Below, piece after piece: positions 60,098-64,000 of a DNA stretch of 64,000 nt. This DNA is from Geobacter sp. SVR (lineage in GTDB: Bacteria; Desulfobacterota; Desulfuromonadia; Geobacterales; Pseudopelobacteraceae). The notes below the pieces were generated by a model. It had not been told where the DNA came from and ran no database searches. It saw only the letters and a list, made by a program, of their open reading frames with translations. Location of the stretch: assembly GCF_016865365.1 (NCBI RefSeq), contig NZ_AP024469.1, forward strand, positions 1,883,501 to 1,947,500. The letters run 5' to 3'. Every line of letters begins with the position of its first letter. Positions within the stretch are counted from its first letter, which is position 1. Made by a program: the position numbers and the translations under genes.

Positions 60098-61558
60098 ATG
60101 TCCGAACAACAATTCGATCTGGTGGTAGTCGGAGCAGGGCCGGGGGGCTACGTGGCCGCTATCCGTGCTGCGCAGTTGGGAATGAAGGTGGCCGTGATCG
60201 AGCGGCGCCCTTCGCTGGGGGGCGTCTGTCTGAACGAGGGATGCATCCCCAGCAAAGCGCTGCTGGACTCCAGCGAGTTGTTCATGCTGGCTCGCGACAA
60301 ATTCGCTTCGCACGGCATAGGTGTAAATTCCCCACAACTAAATCTGGCGGTCATGATGCGCCGCAAGGATGACCTGGTCGGGAAACTGACCGATGGAATC
60401 GCCTATCTATTCAAGAAAAACGGCATCCAGCATATCCGTGGCGCAGCAAGACTGGCAGGCCGGGATCCATCCGGATTCTGGGGAGTCGAGATCGATGCCG
60501 GAGCGGGTACGATTCCAGCGGGTGAACAGCAGGACCCATCGCAACGCCCCGCACCGATAAGGCTGACGGCGCAGCGGGTCCTCCTTGCCACCGGCAGCGA
60601 AGCCACGACGCTGCCCGGTGTGCCATTCGACGGTCAGGTGGTGGTCAGCGCGCGCGAAGCACTCGGTTTCGACAGCGTCCCCGAGCATCTCGTTGTTGCG
60701 GGGGGAGGATTCATAGGCCTTGAGCTGGGTTCCGTATGGCGCCGCCTGGGTGCCCGGGTGACGGTGATCGAGATGTTGCCGCAGATACTGCCTGCCATGG
60801 ATCGCCAGGTGGCTGATGCCCTTTACCGTTCGCTGCGCAAGCAGGGAATTGAATTCAAGCTGGGTACGCGCATCGATGGCATCAGCAGGAACGGTGCCGG
60901 TGCCCTGGTCCGGTTCAGTGCCGGTGCGGGCAGTGATGAAGTGGCATGCGACAGGCTGCTGGTCGCTGTAGGGCGACGCCCTCTGACAGCAGGTTTGGGG
61001 CTGGAAGATGCCGGTGTTCGATTGGATGACAAGGGACGGATAATGGTCGATGCAGACTACCGGACCACAGCGTCGGGCGTGTATGCCATCGGAGACCTGA
61101 TACCGGGACCCATGCTGGCCCACAAGGCCTCCGAAGAAGGTGTTGTCTGTGTTGAACGGATGGCAGGGCAGGCTTCGGTTGTTGAGTATGAATTCATTCC
61201 CGGAGTGGTATATACCGAGCCGGAAGGAGCCTTTGTCGGAAAGAACGAGGAACAGCTCAAGGAATCCGGCATTCCGTTCAGGAGCGGCCGTTTCAACTTT
61301 GCCGCCCTGGGGAGGGCTCGCTGTCTGGACCAGACGGAGGGATTCGTCAAGATCCTGGCCCATGGTGAAACCGACCGGATTCTGGGTGTGCACATTGTCG
61401 GACCACGGGCATCGGAATTGATTGCCGAGGCCGTGGCCGTGATGAGTTTCGGGGGAACCTCCAGGGACATCGCCCTGATCTGCCATGCGCATCCCTCTCT
61501 CGCCGAAGCGGTCAAGGAAGCGGCCCTGGACGTGCACAAAGAAGCGATCCATGCGTAA
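60098..61558 (+). CDS. lpdA: Dihydrolipoyl dehydrogenase
   Basis: 486 residues from ATG 60098 (GAGAGG upstream). FAD motif VVVGAGPGGYVAAIRAAQLG, redox-active disulfide C44-C49 in GGVCLNEGCIPSKALLDSS, NAD motif VVAGGGFIGLELGSVWRRLG, YAIGDLIPGPMLAHKASEEG, and C-terminal HAHPSLAEAVKEAAL with the catalytic His-Glu. E3 of pyruvate and 2-oxoglutarate dehydrogenases and glycine cleavage; E1 and E2 are not in this window. Aconitase follows 34 nt later. Confidence 0.96.
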   Translation: MSEQQFDLVVVGAGPGGYVAAIRAAQLGMKVAVIERRPSLGGVCLNEGCIPSKALLDSSELFMLARDKFASHGIGVNSPQLNLAVMMRRKDDLVGKLTDGIAYLFKKNGIQHIRGAARLAGRDPSGFWGVEIDAGAGTIPAGEQQDPSQRPAPIRLTAQRVLLATGSEATTLPGVPFDGQVVVSAREALGFDSVPEHLVVAGGGFIGLELGSVWRRLGARVTVIEMLPQILPAMDRQVADALYRSLRKQGIEFKLGTRIDGISRNGAGALVRFSAGAGSDEVACDRLLVAVGRRPLTAGLGLEDAGVRLDDKGRIMVDADYRTTASGVYAIGDLIPGPMLAHKASEEGVVCVERMAGQASVVEYEFIPGVVYTEPEGAFVGKNEEQLKESGIPFRSGRFNFAALGRARCLDQTEGFVKILAHGETDRILGVHIVGPRASELIAEAVAVMSFGGTSRDIALICHAHPSLAEAVKEAALDVHKEAIHA

Positions 61559-61592
61559 TATTTGAGGAACGTATCCGACACAGGAGACCATC

Positions 61593-63542
61593 ATGTCAAA
61601 CGCACCCAAAAATCTTGCGAACAAAATTCTCGAATCTCATCTGGTTGAAGGGAAACTCGTTTCCGGAACGGAAATCGCCATCCGGATCGATCACACCCTG
61701 CTGCAGGATGCCACCGGCACCATGGCCATGCTGGAATTCATCGCCATGGGGCTGCCGCGTGTCAAAGTGGGGCTGGCCGCGCAGTATATCGACCACAACC
61801 TGCTGCAGACAGACTACAAGAATGCCGATGATCATGCCTTTCTGACCAGTGCTGCCACTAAATTCGGCGTGCACCTGTCCAAGCCGGGCAACGGCGTTTC
61901 CCACCAGGTTCATCTCGAGCGTTTCGGCGTGCCGGGCATGACCCTCCTGGGTGCGGATTCGCATACCCCTACGGCTGCCGGGCTCTCCATGATAGCCATC
62001 GGCGCCGGCGGGTTGGATGTGGCCCTCGCCATGGCGGGTCATCCCTTTTACCTGCCGTGCCCCAAGGTCATGGGGGTGAAACTGGTGGGCAAATTGCCGG
62101 ACTGGGTGTCAGGCAAGGATGTGATCCTGGAGATGCTGCGCCGCCACACGGTCAAGGGGGGCGTGGGCAAGATCATCGAGTATTACGGTCCTGGCGTGGA
62201 AACACTGTCGGTGACGGACCGGGCCACCATCGGCAACATGGGTGCCGAATTGGGTGCGACCTCGTCGGTCTTTCCTTCGGACGAGCGCACCCGCGAGTTT
62301 CTCGTGTCCCAGGGACGCGGTGAGGCATGGCAGGCCCTGGCTGCTGACGAGGGTGCGGCGTACGACGAGTACGATGAAATCGATCTCTCCGCCCTGGAAC
62401 CGCTGATTGCCTGCCCCTCGTCGCCGGACAACGTGGTCCCGGTCCGGGAGGTGGAGGGGATAAAGGTCGACCAAGTGCTGGTAGGCAGTTCGGTCAACTC
62501 CTCGTTCCGCGATCTGATGACGGTTTGCCGTATCCTGGAAGGGCAGCGCATAGCCTCCCACCTCGCATTTCACATCAATCCCGGCAGCCGTCAGGTGCTG
62601 GAGAACGTGGCCGATCAGGGGGGAGTGGTAACCCTGCTGATGGCGGGCGCCACCATCCATCAGTCTGGCTGCCTGGGGTGTATCGGCATGGGACAGGCGC
62701 CAGGCACCAACCAGGTTTCGCTGCGCACCTTTCCGCGTAACTTCCCCGGCCGCAGTGGCACCAAGGGGGATAAGGTCTACCTCTGCTCACCCGAAACCGC
62801 GGCAGCGGCAGGCGTTTTCGGAGTGATCACCGATCCGCGCAAGCTGGGAACCATCAAAGCCTATCCTGCAGTGCAGAATCCGGCCAAATACCTGGTGGAC
62901 GATTCCAGTATCATTTTCCCGCTGGACGACACCTCCAAGGTTGAAATCGTCACCGGACCGAACATCGTGCCCTTTCCGGATTTCGAGCCGCTGCCCGATA
63001 CGCTGCAGGCACAGGTGGTTCTCAAGGTCGGGGACAACATCACCACCGACCACATCATGCCGGCCGGCAACAAGGTGCTGCCGCTGCGCAGCAACATCCC
63101 GGCCATCAGCGAGCATGTCTACGAGCAGGTCGATGCCGAATTTCCCTCCCGCTCGAAATCGGCAGGTACCGGTATTATTGTTGCCGGCGAAAATTACGGC
63201 CAGGGTTCCTCCCGTGAACATGCCGCTATCGCCCCCCGATATCTGGGGATCCGCGCCAAGCTGGCCAAGGGGTTTGCACGGATTCACAAGGCAAATCTGG
63301 TCAATTTCGGCATTGTTCCGCTGGTATTCGACAATCCGGAGGACTACGACCGTCTGCAGCAGGGGGATATGGTTTCCCTGCCGGACATTCGTGCACTGAT
63401 CAAAGCCGGAGCCGTCGAAATTCCGCTATTTGTAGACAACAGGAAAATAATCACCCGTCTGGAGGTTTCCGAGCGTCAGCGCGAGGAACTTTTGTCCGGC
63501 GGTACATTAAATCTCGTGGAACAGCACCTGGAGAGTAATTGA
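61593..63542 (+). CDS. Aconitate hydratase
   Basis: 649 residues. The 4Fe-4S ligands are C274 in LIACPSSPDN and C360, C363 in SGCLGCIGMG. Starts NLANKILESHLVEGKLVSGTEIAIRIDHTLLQDATGTMAML; HTVKGGVGKIIEYYGPG; swivel domain GDNITTDHIMPAGNKVLPL and AGENYGQGSSREHAAIAPRYLG. Short (about 650) form, close to the AcnA-like and homoaconitase group; the aconitase role is likely from size and context. Citrate to isocitrate in the TCA cycle. Ends 1 nt into the pyk start (TGATG). Confidence 0.9.
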   Translation: MSNAPKNLANKILESHLVEGKLVSGTEIAIRIDHTLLQDATGTMAMLEFIAMGLPRVKVGLAAQYIDHNLLQTDYKNADDHAFLTSAATKFGVHLSKPGNGVSHQVHLERFGVPGMTLLGADSHTPTAAGLSMIAIGAGGLDVALAMAGHPFYLPCPKVMGVKLVGKLPDWVSGKDVILEMLRRHTVKGGVGKIIEYYGPGVETLSVTDRATIGNMGAELGATSSVFPSDERTREFLVSQGRGEAWQALAADEGAAYDEYDEIDLSALEPLIACPSSPDNVVPVREVEGIKVDQVLVGSSVNSSFRDLMTVCRILEGQRIASHLAFHINPGSRQVLENVADQGGVVTLLMAGATIHQSGCLGCIGMGQAPGTNQVSLRTFPRNFPGRSGTKGDKVYLCSPETAAAAGVFGVITDPRKLGTIKAYPAVQNPAKYLVDDSSIIFPLDDTSKVEIVTGPNIVPFPDFEPLPDTLQAQVVLKVGDNITTDHIMPAGNKVLPLRSNIPAISEHVYEQVDAEFPSRSKSAGTGIIVAGENYGQGSSREHAAIAPRYLGIRAKLAKGFARIHKANLVNFGIVPLVFDNPEDYDRLQQGDMVSLPDIRALIKAGAVEIPLFVDNRKIITRLEVSERQREELLSGGTLNLVEQHLESN

Positions 63543-64000
63543 TGCAAGCACTGCGTAAAACCAAAATCGTCGCCACACTCGGCCCTGTCAGCTCTTCGCC
63601 CGAAATGATCGAGCGTCTCATCAATGCCGGCGTCGATATCTTCCGGCTCAATTTTTCCCACGGTGACTATCAGGAAAAAAAACTGCTGATCGAAAACATA
63701 CGCTCCACTTCCGGTAAGCTGGGAGTGCAGGTCGGCATACTGGCCGACCTGCAGGGCCCCAAGATCCGCACGGGGCGGATGCGTGACGATGCGATGATAC
63801 TGACCAGGGACGAGATGGTTACTATCACCACCGAGGAGGTACTGGGGGAAAATGGCATCATTCCCACAACCTACAAAGAGTTGACAAGGGATGTGCGGCC
63901 GGGAAACCGTATATTGCTGGATGACGGCCTGATGGAACTGAGGGTTGCGTCCGTCCAGGGCAATGAAGTGACCTGCACCGTGGTAACGGGCGGCACCCTG
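63542..64000 (+). CDS. pyk: Pyruvate kinase, N-terminal part (3' end outside window)
   Basis: Starts MQALRKTKIVATLGPVSSSPEMIERLINAGVDIFRLNFSHGDYQEK, the typical N-terminus (TKIVATLGP; FRLNFSHG). Later VGILADLQGPKIRTGRMRDD. Catalyses PEP + ADP to pyruvate + ATP. Truncated by the window end at about residue 153. TGATG overlap with the aconitase gene suggests one operon. Confidence 0.97.
   Translation, partial: MQALRKTKIVATLGPVSSSPEMIERLINAGVDIFRLNFSHGDYQEKKLLIENIRSTSGKLGVQVGILADLQGPKIRTGRMRDDAMILTRDEMVTITTEEVLGENGIIPTTYKELTRDVRPGNRILLDDGLMELRVASVQGNEVTCTVVTGGTL

Noticed and set aside
1..64000. CRISPR array, rRNA or tRNA genes
   Set aside because: No regularly spaced repeats and no cloverleaf or rRNA-like sequence were seen by eye; a tRNAscan run would settle it.

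Overview
The window is a gene-dense, high-GC stretch of a Gram-negative bacterial chromosome. The gene content and order point to the Geobacterales (Geobacter, Pelobacter propionicus or Trichlorobacter-like). The evidence is a pentaheme c-type cytochrome, a type IV pilus cluster with a long PilY1, a GEMM-type riboswitch, a Tat-exported membrane-bound NiFe hydrogenase, a reduced regulatory PTS beside rpoN, and many two-component and sigma-54 elements. The species cannot be fixed from sequence alone. No tRNA, rRNA or CRISPR array was seen.

Layout. 1-6.2 kb: translation and RNA-processing cluster infB(partial)-rbfA-nrnA-truB-rpsO-pnp. 6.3-7.8 kb: pentaheme cytochrome. 7.8-11.6 kb: accessory, AT-richer island with a HigBA-like toxin-antitoxin pair (toxin frameshifted), three orphan genes, palindromes and a possible decayed small membrane protein. 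11.6-15.1 kb: acyl-CoA dehydrogenase, PepSY-TM-like protein, YbaN/DUF454 protein, HIT protein, a 182-bp inverted-repeat element and MarC. 15.3-26.2 kb: envelope and regulation block kdsD-kdsC-lptC-lptA-lptB-rpoN-hpf-hprK-rapZ-EIIA(Man)-deacetylase-ptsH-ptsI. It combines Kdo synthesis, LPS transport, sigma-54 and a phosphorelay with no sugar permease in view.

26.6-46.3 kb: type IV pilus region. It holds prepilin peptidase pilD, a histidine kinase and sigma-54 activator pair, a DsbC-like protein with a heme motif, an IS200-type insertion that splits a gene translationally coupled to pilY1, pilY1 with minor pilins (fimT/pilV/pilW/pilX-like), then a cyclic-dinucleotide riboswitch with a terminator in front of a small HTH gene and pilMNOPQ. 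46.5-50.6 kb: hydrogenase operon (small subunit, large subunit, cytochrome b, maturation protease). The small subunit has Asp in place of one proximal-cluster Cys.

50.6-56.6 kb (minus strand): an overlapping or tightly packed operon of an APH/ATPase fusion, a tiny membrane protein, a 1084-residue SSF transporter-STAC-like-GAF-SpoIIE phosphatase fusion, a STAS anti-anti-sigma protein and an RsbW-like kinase. It looks like a transporter-gated partner-switching system. 56.7-64 kb: TPR lipoprotein, peptide-binding lipoprotein, dihydrolipoyl dehydrogenase, aconitase and the start of pyruvate kinase.

The most noteworthy signals are the riboswitch in front of pilMNOPQ (A at the ligand-contacting position, suggesting cGAMP), the transporter-phosphatase partner-switch operon, the CxxD hydrogenase small subunit, the two-copy inverted-repeat element, and the IS200 insertion upstream of pilY1.
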